Assembly: GCA_021904315.1 (NCBI GenBank)
Contig: CM038913.1
Span: 7,749,958 to 7,813,957, forward strand
DNA: 64,000 bases
Direction: 5' to 3'
From: Sphagnum magellanicum
Taxonomy: Eukaryota > Streptophyta > Sphagnopsida > Sphagnales > Sphagnaceae
Of the stretch, positions 21,739-33,379 are shown piece by piece (the first letter of the stretch is position 1; the number at the start of each line of letters is the position of its first letter). The position numbers were made by a program, and so were the translations under genes. The notes below the pieces were generated by a model. That model made no database searches and was not told where the DNA came from. It saw only the letters and a program-made list of their open reading frames with translations.

Positions 21739-22134
21739 GTGCATGTGGGGAAAAACTTAATGGATGATGTGTTGTTGGATAGACGACATGAAATGAACAT
21801 TATCATTGAAGACTTCAAGAAGAAATTGGGGTTACCCATCCCTAGAACAACTCCTTACACATTAAGGATGGCAAATCAGACCATGACAAGACTAATAAGG
21901 TTGATTAACAACTTGAAAATCCACATTCATGGAATTCCATGCATTAGTACCTTTATAATTATGAACATTGTATTGGATGATAATTATTCCATGTTATTAG
22001 GGGACATCCATGGTTGCATAATGCTAGGGGTTATTCACAATTGGGGTAACAACTTGATCACCATATTTGAAGGTAATGGGATAGTGCGCACCATAGTTGT
22101 CACCAATCACTTGATTAACAATAATACCAAGTGA
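21739..22134 (+). pseudogene. Retropepsin-like aspartic protease fragment
   Basis: A 131-codon open frame resembling plant gypsy proteases: NIIIEDFKKKLGLP, YTLRMANQT, the central HGIPCISTF and YSMLLGDIHG. The active-site aspartate is kept in VLLD, but the following residues are RRHE instead of the usual small Gly/Ser/Thr residues, so catalysis should be lost. It lies between the zinc knuckle and the RT start, the normal place in pol. The ATG is only the first Met in the open stretch; the real polyprotein had no start here. Confidence 0.75.
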
Positions 22135-22319
22135 CTATAAGTGCTACTTTGTTATGACTTTGTCAATGGAATGAATGATAAAAAAAAAAGGATGTTATTC
22201 TAAAAGTAAAACCAAATTTGTTCATATTTAGGACTATCACATTACTAGAACCAAAAATCATGACTACCACAATAATTAGTTTAGACTTCCAATAATTATG
22301 ATCTCACTTACAATTTTCC

Positions 22320-22765
22320 ACATACACTAGGTGAAATTTTTGTAGATGTAACTCTTGTTAGAATTAAGGTGAATGATTTTTAAATAGCTAGGTGGACCCT
22401 ACTAAAAGAGATCCAAGTCACAAATTTGAACTTGGGAATTAAGGTAGAACCCCAAATGGTGAAAATCAATGCATATGTTGATTCCCAAATAATTCAAAAG
22501 GCAGAAGAATTATTAAAAGAGTACAAGGATTTTTTTGCATGGACCTACAAGGATCTAAAAGGGATACCTCCACACATAACTTAACACTAGATTGAACTAA
22601 ATACCACTATTCCACCAACCCACTAAGCTAGGTACAAGATGAATTAATTTTAATTATGTAGTAATGGTAAAATAAGATTTTGGCAAACCACTTGTTGCAA
22701 GTGTCATAGCCTCAATTTAGGAAGCTACTTGGCTTTCTCCAATGAAAAAAATGGTGTTAATTTGT
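22320..22765 (+). pseudogene. Start of gypsy reverse transcriptase, truncated
   Basis: Reads through stops as LLKEIQVTNLNLG, PQMVKINAYVDS, LLKEYKDFFAWTYKDLKGIPPH and then IELNTTIPPTH, EKNGVNL. This is the conserved linker and first block of gypsy RT. The sequence stops matching just before the VD/YMDD catalytic part, where unrelated sequence begins (~22770). No YXDD motif or RNase H is found downstream. Confidence 0.7.
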
Positions 22766-22770
22766 AACTA

Positions 22771-22970
22771 GGTTTACAACTCAATTTTTGAGTTGCAACG
22801 ACCATTTGTAACTCATTGTATTTCAACACCCATGAATGATATCAAACAAGTTGCATGAGTTGCAAAAGATGCAATTCACCATATATTCAATCTCATTTAG
22901 TGCAACTCATTGCAAGTAGAAATATGGCCAAATTGGTAACCACACTACTAGTAGAACCCTTTGTGTAGTG
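22771..22970. other. ~200-bp unrelated segment replacing RT/RNase H
   Basis: Rich in GAGTTGCAA and TTGTAACTCATTG motifs. It ends with CACTACTAGTAG...TTTGTGTAGTG (22943-22970), which looks like two facing CACTA-type ends. It sits exactly where about 1.5-2 kb of pol is missing. Confidence 0.5.
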
Positions 22971-22974
22971 GGGG

Positions 22975-23890
22975 TTGTATTGGCTTAATCAAGCCTATTG
23001 GTAGGTCTACTCAAAATAGGTATATTTTGGTTGTTATTAATTATGCTATCAAATGGGTGGAAGCCAAATCATTTAGGATCAATATGATTATAGTCACAAC
23101 CAAATTCATCTATGAATTTATCCCTATTAGATTTTGATCCCCATTCACATTGGTGAATGATGAAGGTGTGCATTTCATCAATGCAACAATTGAAATTCTT
23201 ACCACCCATTTCTTGATGAAATACACAAATTCAAAACAGATTATCCACAAGGAAATGGCTAGGCAAAATCAATAAACAAGGTGATTGGAGTATTATTAAC
23301 CAAGTTGGTTAATGAAAAAGGTCAAATTGGGATGAACATCTCCATACCATCCTTTATGCCTATAGTTGCACAACATTCATAGTTACAACATGCCACATGC
23401 TCCATTTGAACCAATCTATGGACTTCATCCCATGGTGCCTATTGAATATTTGCTAACCACCATATATTTGCCTATCCAAGGATTCTTTTTTATTCAAAAT
23501 CTTGACTAACAAAACGTTAAAATTGGAGAAGTTAGATGAGTATAAGCAAGAGGCACTTGAAATTACAGGACAATGGCAATGGAACCATGTTCTTTGGGCA
23601 CAACAACATTATAAAAAAAGTCCTCCATGGGGGATTATGTCTTGTGGTTTCCAAAGGCTAGGAAAACCCACATAGGAAAATTCAAAAAATAATGGTTTGG
23701 TCCATACTAGATTCATTATTGTCTACCCAATAACATTGTTTTGTTAGTTACAATGGACAAGTTTGATATCGGGCCCATCATGGTCAACCTCGATAAGTTG
23801 AAACCCTACATGCTTTTAGATTTAGTTCCCAAAGGGTTAGAAATTCAAATACAAGAACGAAAGGATGGTATAATTGAGACATTACATTAA
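22975..23890 (+). pseudogene. Gypsy integrase remnant
   Basis: Broken frames give [17 protein letters not shown] (integrase core, usually VATDYFTKWVEA), VNDEGVHFIN (second catalytic Asp kept), then after a frameshift YPQGNG-stop-AKSINK, where the catalytic Glu codon is AAA (23266-23268). The C-terminal part has WFGPY, VTMDKFD and VNLDKLKPY, a GPY/F-type module. No chromodomain is evident. It is inactive through stops, frameshifts and the lost Glu. Confidence 0.78.
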
Positions 23891-26115
23891 ACATTTTCCA
23901 ACTTATCATTACAAGAAGATTCAACCAATTTTTACATATTAGAAAAGGTATCCACACAAGTTATGGAAAATAGTTTGGTAGAACCAAAGGTTTATATTGA
24001 TTCAACAACACCAAAATTAGTTGCTAACAATTTTATAGAATCAAAAATACCAAGTACATAATCTTATATCAATTCAACTAAATCATGTAATTATATTACA
24101 CCAATTCCAAATGATTATAATTGACAATTGCACATTTTCCAACCTTTTAAATTTTTGTGGAATTTGATGAGATTTCATCCATCACCAAATTCTTAAATGG
24201 GAATTTCAAGGTATTCAATGGAATCCATTTCAATCCAAAGGAATCCAACAAGATTTTGGTTGGATGCTTCCAAATTTTGAATCCAATGCTTCAAATCCAA
24301 AGTGCATGTTTGTTCATAGAAACAACGCCTATGCATAATCACAAAATATCAACTATCTTGGTGTGATTTTTTGGTATCCAAGGGTGAACGAACCAACATT
24401 AGGCCATTTTTGAATTGTGGTCTCTACCCTTACCAACTCCTCTAAGAAAGGAACCATCCCACTCATTTTCTTTTCTTGCTATGTTTTAATGTTTGTCTTT
24501 GCATTCTACATTTTTATTGTTTTTTTCTAGTTTGTGTGGGAACAACATTAGGGGGAGTGTGAGCAAGGAGTCGGCATAGAAGATAGGTCAAGATTTGGTA
24601 AAAAACTTAAAGGAGACTGAAGAAGGATAAAAAGTACTAAAATTGGAAAGATGACCACCAAAATTAGAAATGGAGAATTAGAAGAGGGTAAATATGGTAA
24701 TGAGCCTCTTCGAGAAGGCAAAGTTGGTTTTCATTGAAATGGAAAATTTTAGAAGTGGATAGTTAGTAAAGATGTTAAGTGGACCAAACAAATTGGTATT
24801 TTTGGTCTCACTAGTGTGTAGTTGGGGCATGTATGCCCATTAGTGAAGGTCTACAATTGATAGTTTGGTTCAATCCATAATTGATAGAATCAAGAGTGCA
24901 AGGTGTTATATATGGTATTCATTACCAAAAACATCATGCGTGAGATGGTGTGTTTGCCATAGGCCAAAATCAACAAACCACCACTAATTAAATAAGTAGT
25001 TAAATGTAGCAAAAATGTGCATTGGGATGGTGCCCATGTTTGCAATAATGCAAAAGGAAAGTTGGAAAGTTTCCCAATTGAAGATGAAATACATGGTGTA
25101 GATGTTGGGATTCATTTAAACAATTTGGTTAAAAGGGAGTTGCAACACATATGTGAACAAGAAGTTCATGCTTCTTGTTGTCTGGGTAGAACAAAAGAAG
25201 TAGATTGATTAGTTTATTGTTGTTTTCATGTCAAAACCGCAAAGTATGATGATGTTATAACTTGTACACCAAGTTATGAATTTGGCAACACCAATGAAAT
25301 TGAAATGAGACAAATCCAATAAGGAGCCAAATTTTGATTTAACCCAAGTACTCTAAACTTGCTACCAACTTTGAGGACCTAAAACTTGGGTTAGATTAAG
25401 GTTATGCAACCCTAAAGGCCAAATGTAATCATTTGGGAAATGTATGTTGACATATACCATCCAAATTAAAAAAAAACACAAGGATGAATAGCCCAAATTT
25501 AGTAAGGCCTCCTTCAATTTTCGACATTCCGAGAGCAACCTAATTAAATCCGCATGTAAAGGAATGTGCATCAAAACTTGTCCCTTCCAACCTTTTTTAG
25601 ACTTTGCATGATAGGTTGCAAGGAGAATCGATTTCCAATACAAGACATATTAAATTTTGATATGCCATTAAAGTTAATGATATATCAACAAAAAGTTTTA
25701 AAAGGTAGGTTGGAGTAATGAGACTTATACAAGGACAATATTCAATGAGGCTTTTACTTATTATCAATAGGACAAACAACTTTATTAAACAAGACTTGAT
25801 TTTTATCAAAATGTCTTCCTTCATTACGGGAATTTAATTTTGGTGATTCCCCAAAACACATGAAGACTAAAAGGATAACTAATTCTACAATCACCAAAGT
25901 GAAGAAAAGGATATCATAACCAACATGAAAATGTATTTTAAGCTTGGAATCACTACAAAATCAATTAATGATACTACAAAGCTTACTAAAAATGTTGTAG
26001 GGCATTTTGAGTCTACTATAAAGCCTTTTACTATGATAGAATAATTTTTGTTTTATAATCTAAAATAATTTTGTTTTTTTCTTTAGGCATGTGGTCGTGA
26101 GGATGTAATCACAAA
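23891..26115. other. 3' non-coding part of the gypsy element
   Basis: No gene recognised. Short open frames at 24157-24366 (+) and 25362-25643 (-) lack motifs. GGGGGAGTGTGAGCAAGGAG at 24551-24570 is purine-rich, but too far from the LTR to be its polypurine tract. Confidence 0.5.
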
Positions 26116-26127
26116 TAGGAGGGATGA
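26116..26127 (+). promoter_or_regulatory. Polypurine tract before the 3' LTR
   Basis: AGGAGGGATGA-type purine run directly upstream of the LTR start, the expected site of plus-strand priming. Confidence 0.5.
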
Positions 26128-26775
26128 TGATGTTAAAGGTTAGAAAAGACTATTAGGATTTTTTGTACATGATTAACTTTGACTACTAGATTTTACCAAG
26201 TATTGATTTTAGTATTGAAAATTGATTATCATTTTTTCATTACCAAAATAGATTACTAAATTTATGTTAACAACCATTGTTATTTATTTTAAGCACCAAA
26301 ACTAAGTGCTTAAATGCAACTATGAAAAATTAAGATTTTCTAAATTGTTGATAAAATTAACTTCTACTTGTTTTAAAGAAATTTTAAGAAATTTATTGCT
26401 TTTAGTAGGATCACCATTTTGGACCTAAATTTGCACCATTTTGGACCTAGAGGTCATATTTTTGTAAGCCTGATAATTTCTTAAAAATACATTTAGATGT
26501 TTTTGTAATTCAACTTTTTTTTATTGTTAAAGTCGTTTTTTGTACTATAGATTTTTGTTATTGCATTTCAAAGTTGAATTTGTTCCATAATTTTAAATGT
26601 TGTCATTTTTCCTACTAATGATTATTACTTCGAATATTTGTAAGAGTTTGGTAGTCTATTTGTATTATTGTTTAAGAAAATTTGTGATTATTTTGTCATT
26701 TTAAAGTTGTAAAAATGTATTTTCACTTCTTGCTCCTATTTCTTTGATTTTCCAAACCCAAAATATTGTCGAGTG
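26128..26775 (+). repeat. 3' LTR of the gypsy element
   Basis: Begins TGATGTTAAAGG and aligns with 16158-16780 over its length. The last ~20 bases diverge, so the end is approximate. Confidence 0.75.
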
Positions 26776-26959
26776 ACCTTAGTAAATGCATAGAGCTCAA
26801 GGTGAACCATGACCTACATTGGTACTTTCACCTTTGTGTGGGAGGCTTCTTAAAGCTTATATTTAATTTGGGAAAGGGTAAATTTGGACTCAAAAATCTT
26901 GATTTAATCTAAAGATGGGATATTTATAATGGTTAAAAGTAACCCAAATGTTCTTGGGG

Positions 26960-27310
26960 TTTTTATCAGTGCTATGTGGTTATTTCAAGTTTCTAATCAA
27001 CAACAATTTCAATTTTTTAAAAAATGAAGTCAAAGAATTGCTACTTTTGCTTGTTTCAAAATTGGAAAACCATTGATTTTGATTATTTCAAAATCAAAGA
27101 ACCACAAGTTCCAATTATTTAAAAAAGATAAAAGAATTGATAGCTTTCATGAAAGAGTCAATTTTTGTATAAGATTTTTTTAAAAACTTTCCAAAATAAT
27201 TGGAAACCATAGTCACATTGTGAAACCAAATTTTTTATTAGATTATATACCAAAACTTTTTTTTTTTTTTTGATAACTAATTTAAAGTTTGATTGCTTAT
27301 CAAACTAGTT
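26960..27310. repeat. Dispersed repeat with CAAAGAACCAC motifs, copy 1
   Basis: Contains repeated TTATTTCAAAATCAAAGAACCAC-like blocks, CATGAAAGAG and an end near TTTTTTGATAACTAA. Similar order is seen at 38430-38710 and 52030-52285. It has internal ~50-bp periodicity and no coding sequence. Confidence 0.5.
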
Positions 27311-27839
27311 CTTGATTGAAGTTGGAAACTTTGGACACTTTGATGTGAATGTCATTATGTTTTGTCAACCCATCATGTGAAATGCATTTGTTAAAACTAC
27401 TTGTCACATTGAAATGCAAAATGAAAATTAACGTGTCACAAAAAAAAAAGTAAACCCATAAAATATTCCACTAGTTACATTTTACAATGTCATCACTCCT
27501 TGAATTTAAAGAGGTGTCTACCTTCCTACCCCAATTTTATTTTTCTTCAAATCTACAATTAAAATTTCTCAAGGTTGCAAAACATGCATGGTACCTTCAT
27601 TTTTAAATTATATATATGTGCAAACCTTTTTTTTTGGGTTTTTATTCTTCAATTTAATTTAAATGATGCCCTTAAAAAAATTATATGTTCAACTTTCTTG
27701 TAGTTAATGTAGATTACCAAAGTAGAAAACTAATCTTATATATTAAAGCTACAGTGTCTGTTTATCTGTTTGTCTGTCCGGGCAGTGCCTGGAAATTTTT
27801 TCCAGTCACTGCCCGTTCCCTGTCGTGTGCTTTGTAGAA

Positions 27840-27859
27840 GGGGGGGGGGGGGGGGGGGG
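27840..27859 (+). repeat. Poly-G run of 20 bases
   Basis: Twenty consecutive G inside the GC-rich island. Confidence 0.9.
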
Positions 27860-27924
27860 CAGGTAAGTTGAGGAATTTCTTGATTTGAGAATTTCGATCT
27901 GTGTGACAGTTATTACCCAACTGA

Positions 27925-28115
27925 CAGCTTCGGGGACCTGAACCGAGGTGGCCAGAATCCTCGATAAAGGACCTGAATCAAGATTCTCAGTACCTGGTCC
28001 TGACCTTGAGACGGACCAGAAACGAGGTTCCCAGAAAGAAAACATGTCGTTGGGGACCTGAAACGAGGTCCTCAGAGAGAAAACTCGTCGTTAGGGTCCT
28101 GAAACGAGGATGCAC
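27925..28115 (+). repeat. Tandem repeat around GGACCTGAAACGAGG, ~42 bp period
   Basis: About five diverged units: GGGGACCTGAACCGAGG, AAGGACCTGAATCAAG, GGACCAGAAACGAGG, GGGGACCTGAAACGAGG and GGTCCTGAAACGAGG. The later ones are spaced by CAGARAGAAAAC and TCGTT. Confidence 0.75.
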
Positions 28116-28324
28116 TCTTTTACTCACCAACACTGAATTTGTTTTTTTTTTAAAATAATTTTAAAAATTAAATATTTCAAACCCTAAGAGCCACCTGCTT
28201 CCTGTTCTTTGAAAAAACAGGCCAGGGCAGCCGCTGCGGGGGGCCGGTGAGGTGCCACGGGTGGCTGGAGTGGCGTAGCCACGGGTTGCCCTCACTCATC
28301 AAAATAAATTTTAGGAGGGGGGGA

Positions 28325-30320
28325 CCTTATCATGTAATCATATTGCATCCATAGTCCTACACTAAAACCATGACCAAAGGTGGGCAATTGTAATGTACCA
28401 TAGTTATAATCAAGACTAATTAAGTTGGACATTTTGGTTCACATGATCAATGATATAAAAATTTGTAAGATTTTTATTTTTTCTCACTTTTGGTGATTGA
28501 AAACCTCCAAAATCAATTATAATCAAATTTAAATTTTTTTTTTTATCTAATGAATTTCACCAATAAAAAGAGGTTGACGTGATTACATTATTGATTTTAT
28601 AACATAGTCACAAAGTGTCTTAATCATGGAATTTGGGTTTTGGTGTAATTTGAGTTCATTTTAATAAATCTAAAAAAATCAATGAACAAATTACTTGCAA
28701 ATGTTTTGGTTGAATTGTAGTAGAATTGTCACTTTTATAAGATATAGAAACTACTAGCAAAGTAAGGATTAGGAAGGAAGGTGAGTTAGGAAAGAATAAT
28801 TCAAGTTTTTCATAAAATCCAATAGATTACAAACTAGAACCTTATGTTTGGCTGATATATGGGGTAGAATGTGAAATAATTTACAAATCATGGCCAAAGG
28901 CAAATAAAAACTCAAAAAATGTGTTGAAATTAATTGTTCCCATAAATTGCTCTTGTCTTTCGGGGTTCAATGCAATGGATTTTCTTTCAAACACATTATT
29001 GGTCAAAGAACAAATGTTAATCGGAAAGGACATAACATTGACATGTTTCTACAATGTTAAACCCATGTTTGGTTTGAGTAAGGAGCTTTCAAAAGTTAAA
29101 CCAAATTAACATCTTAATTGTAGAAGTTCATTTTTTTAATTGACTCAATTTGGGTTTAACAATTCATAAGTTAATGTTATGTCCGTTCCAATTGGTATTT
29201 GCCAATAATGTTATACCCATGTTTCTGAATTGACACACTACAACACATATGCAGCTAACAAGTTATGAGTTATTTAACCCATATTGTAATGTCTTCTTGA
29301 GAACACCTAGATTCATTCAATATAACCACATTCCTAATGTGATAATTGCAAAAGTTGACAAACTATCATGTTTTATGAAATTTCTAAAGTCACTTTGTTT
29401 CAAGCAATTTCATATGCTTTCTCACACCACAAATAAGTTTCTTTTTGTTGTCATCTTCACACATACATGCCCTATCCCATATTGTGTTGCTTCTCTGACC
29501 ATTGATTACGAATGGATCTTTGGTGATGTGAAGGAAGTTGCAACATTGAACAAAGTTGGTGTTCTTCAATGATCAATTTTTTATTGCCCCAAGCTAATGG
29601 ACATGCATGTGCAGATTTTGGGTGCACCCATGCAATTGATGGGTTGTTTTGAAGTCTACCCATCTATTTGTTGGGTAATTGATTTAATCATGCTTCTATA
29701 TAAAAATGAATTTTTAATGAATTTTTTTACAAACATACAAATAATTAGCTTCAATTCCTTTGAATCTTATTAAAATGAGATTTAAAAAAAAATTGATCTG
29801 AAAAATTATGCAAGAATTGATCAAAATAAAATATGTCAATTTTGAAATAAATAAAATTTTAATATTTTTTTGAGATATAAATTTCTTTAATTAATTTGAT
29901 GTTATTTGAAAAACTTTAATAACACTTTGATGAAGATTAAATAACAAAAATCATAATGAAATTATTTTTTAATTGATTAATTTGTTTGTATTGTTGTTGC
30001 CTTTTATGTTTTAAAATTTTATTATTGCCCTAAGATAGTAGACATGCATTGATGATTTTAGATTTTACCAAACATGCATGGGGCAAACACAACTAGTTTT
30101 CATCGGGATCCACTACTATTGCACCATTGAAGTTGTTGGTGATTCCATCAATGTTTTTAGAAGGGGGACATGATGTCATGAAAATTGGATGTGAAGGCCA
30201 CAATGGTGGTTTTGTATCAAATGTCAATTTGTAGGGTGATGAAAGATTTTTATCCATGTTAGCTTGGATTTTAAAGGTTGGAAATGGTGGTGTAGGTGAA
30301 ATGGTCATTAACCCTCAAGT
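28325..30320. other. Gene-free stretch with one fold-back
   Basis: Arms at about 28998-29075 and 29143-29212 are inverted copies (blocks ATTATTGG, GGACATAACATT, TGTTAAACCCA). The 107-codon frame at 29249-29572 (+) has no recognised motif. Confidence 0.5.
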
Positions 30321-30325
30321 TACCA

Positions 30326-30380
30326 TTATCGTAGCCTTGGGTTAGGTTTGGCACATTAAAAACAAATAATTAATTATTTT
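30326..30380. repeat. Short dispersed repeat, copy of 11380-11420
   Basis: TTATCGTAGCCTTGGGTTAGG followed by CACATTAAAAACAAATAATTA. Confidence 0.55.
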
Positions 30381-30738
30381 CAAAAATGCATTCATTAAAA
30401 ATATATATATATTAATATGTTCGTTAATTAAAATGAAAATTTTTAATGAAATTTGTTTGATGTATGAATGCATGTACTTGAAATGCATGGATGAATAGTT
30501 AGTGTACACATTTTATCAAGATCAAGATCATTGTCAAGATCAAGATCCATCTCAATAAGTAGAGTTGCAAGTTCACTTTTTTTTCTCTTTCCAAGCATTG
30601 CATTTTTTTCAATGTAGAGTTGAACTTGTCATATTGTTGAGGATTCAAGGCTCATCAAACCATGATTTTGATATGTTCCAACAGATAGGAAAAATAGAGC
30701 ATGAAGAGGCATTGCAACATGAAGCAAAGTAATTAGCT

Positions 30739-31717
30739 ATGAAGAATCAAAAAACTTATTTGCAGACAACAATGGAAAGAATCAAACATCCAATTGGACG
30801 ACCAAAATTACAACCTCACATGACATTGCAATCACTTGGCAAACACATCAAACAAGATAGCAAAGAAGGGACAAGCAACCAAGAGTCCAAGAAATGTCGA
30901 AAAGGTACGTGGGAAAAGAAAGGATCAAAAGACATACATGTTTTTGGGGTTGAAGATAAGAGGCAAATTACTATTGCAGTATCCTTTGTAGTTGATGGAA
31001 GGATTCTGGTTCTACAAATCATTTTTACAAGACCAACAATGAGATGTCTTCCTCAAAATGGTTCAGGGAAGGCATCTTGTTTAGGAACAAGGTTTCATTC
31101 GACATATTTTGCTAATCATTGGTCTACCTTAGAGACTTGCCAACAATTTGTGGAAAGGATTTTAATTCCTTGTCACAATAATGAGGCACATGAATTGAAA
31201 TTACCACAAAACCAAAAGATGGTATGGCTAATAGATTGTTGGTCAGTTCATAAGAACATTGGAATTCATACAATGGATCAAATCACAACATCCACAAGTT
31301 TGTTTAATGTTTATACCTATAAACTATACCTTCAAGATTTAGCCTACAAATGTGATTATCTAACACCCATTCAAGCATGCGTTTAAAAAACAATTTCACG
31401 TGTGGACATCTTGCACCATCAAAGATCAATTCTTGAAAGAAAAAGATCTAGAAGCTAATTTTCACATGCCAACAATTAAACCTAAACTTTGTGGTTGGTT
31501 GTTTCATGCATGGACACAAATTTGCAAGAAGAAAGAAATGATTCACAAAGGGTGGGGACAAATAGATTTACTTCGGAGTTTCATTCCAAAATTTTAGATG
31601 GAGGCATTAGGAATAAATGCTACAAAATCTTTGTTTTCATCAAATTTGACAAAGAAGGTAAATATTAAAGATCCAAATGGCCATGAGGATAGTGATTTGG
31701 ATATGGATCCCAAATAA
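30739..31717 (+). pseudogene. Second pogo-type (DDE_1) transposase pseudogene
   Basis: Open for 215 codons (30739-31383), then continued in another frame to TAA at 31715-31717. Recognisable DDE_1 blocks are VFGVEDKRQITIAVS with the first Asp (codon 73), CLGTRFHSTYFANHWST, and WLIDCWSVHKN with the second Asp (codon 166). In the second frame come IPINYTFKI, a stop, PTNVII, a stop, and PFKHAFKKQFHVW. In PTNVII the third catalytic Asp is Asn (AAT, 31349-31351). Stops at 31340-31342 (TAG) and 31361-31363 (TAA) fit CAG and CAA losing C. Sequence blocks differ from the 6093-7796 transposase, so this is another lineage. Terminal repeats were not found. Confidence 0.8.
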
Positions 31718-31719
31718 GA

Positions 31720-33375
31720 TATAGGAATCATAATGCAACAATGTTTATAGCCACATCCAAATCATTTCGGACTTGAACAAAATGGTACCAAAAACATTTT
31801 CAAGTTCAAAAATCTTGCTAGAAATAAGTGAGCACATCCATGTTATAGGCAGTAAACACTTATAGGCATCAAAACATTTATTGCAATGAAACTAAGATGT
31901 CATTTACCTTAATGGTGTCATTTAACACATTTCTTTTGCTTTATCTTCAACTTCCTTCTTGTGATGTCATTCCATTTCACTCATGATGTTTGGCCATTTT
32001 ATCTTTTCTTGTATGGTCAGCAATGGATTGTCAAAGTTACCGAACCTGCCAGTCATGGAAGGTCAATCCTAGTAAGTAAAAGTTATGCATTGGACCTTGA
32101 AAATTGCCTAAACCACTTCTCCTACTTGAGATTTCATGATACAGGGTTGTTTGCCATCAAGTAAACCATGGTCAGGTTTTCAAATGAAAAATATAAGGAT
32201 ATTAAGGAGAAGGTGAAAGCAATATCACCATGTGGCCAAGGTTTGGATCATGTTGTCAAGTTGATCAGGTCTTAAGTCCCTACTGGCTGCAAAATGGTCC
32301 TACTTCCAATAGTGCAAATGTTTAAATCTTGCAATGATTTGGGTTTCAAAAACAATTTCTTTGGATCAAATTGCAACCAACTTTCATTGTTAAATACCGA
32401 TTTGAATGCTAATAATCTTCAAGGACCAATTTGAGTACCATTTAACACATGATTTGAATGGAAGCTAATTCAACCCCCTCACAAAGTTTTGGGAATTAGG
32501 GTTAACATTTGAATTTGCATACCATTATGACCATCTCCAAAATAAGATAGGAATAAGTTGCATAGTTATAGAACATACCTTGTAGCATTCATCATCTTGA
32601 GAAACAACAGTTGGATCGTGTCCTTTCCTACCTTCAAGCATCACAAGCACAATTTCAGCCTTGTTGATCCCTAATGCTTGTGCTTGTGTTGCACACTCAT
32701 AACTTGCAATGCACGATCATCTTAGTAGCTTGACGAACAAGAGCTTGGCCCAAGCTTACACTTAAAACATTCCCTATATACACCTCTTACACCTATTCTA
32801 CTTGCATTTGGACAAATTCCAATGTTGTTGCCCCAGAACTTGCAACAATCCCAAAATCTTAAGCATTTATTAACAATTCAACAATATTTTCCCCTTGTAG
32901 AAACAAGCACATGCCTAGACACTATAATGACGTCACATGGCACAAAGCGATGCCAAAAAGCCGTGGAAGGAACCGATAAGAGTGTGCTTGGTAACCACAA
33001 TGATGACATCACAAAAAAAACTTGCAAAAAAATTGGAAGATGCAGACCTTGCAAAATGCCGCCATGCCACACCTTGCCCAGCCATGGTTATGGTTGTGAT
33101 GATGCAAAAAGATTTGCACAACAACAAAAATGGTAGAAAACAAAACTTGAACAAGCCTCAAATCGCCACATGACATACAAAAATACATATTCCAATGTAA
33201 AGTTGGATTCAACATCAAAGTACTGCAAGAAGAAGAATCAGTCTAAAAGCAAAAGAAGACAAATCCACGAACAACAATTTGCGAAAAAACATTCATTCTT
33301 CATACCAACAAAGGTTTGTAGAAGTCAACAAACGCATTGTAATCCAATCCAAAATCGCATTCTGATCATTTTATA
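31720..33375. other. Gene-free stretch
   Basis: Short open frames (31961-32164, 32822-33136 plus, and overlaps) carry no recognised motif. Confidence 0.5.
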
Positions 33376-33379
33376 ACTA

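Larger units (their letters stand above)
16158..26775 (+). mobile_element. Decayed Ty3/gypsy LTR retrotransposon (~10.6 kb)
   Basis: Two diverged direct repeats of ~620-650 bp (16158-16780 and 26128-26775) enclose, in order, Gly-rich gag-like sequence, gag with a damaged zinc knuckle, aspartic protease, the start of reverse transcriptase, and integrase with a GPY-type tail. Protease-RT-integrase order is diagnostic of Ty3/gypsy. Coding parts are full of stops and frameshifts. About 22770-22970 replaces most of RT and all of RNase H. LTR divergence, nested insertions and lost frames indicate an old insertion. I could not confirm a target duplication because the right end is eroded. Confidence 0.85.
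27734..28320 (+). mobile_element. GC-rich Helitron-like candidate
   Basis: After an A at 27733 the sequence starts TCTTATATATTAAAGC and runs into GTTTGTCTGTCCGGGCAG, a type of 5' end seen in many Helitrons (TC start, A on the left). Base composition changes sharply from the AT-rich flanks. Near the other end is a hairpin GTGGCT/AGCCAC (28262-28283 region), but no clear CTRR-T terminus, so the 3' boundary and the class are uncertain. No Rep/helicase coding is present; it would be non-autonomous. Confidence 0.35.
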
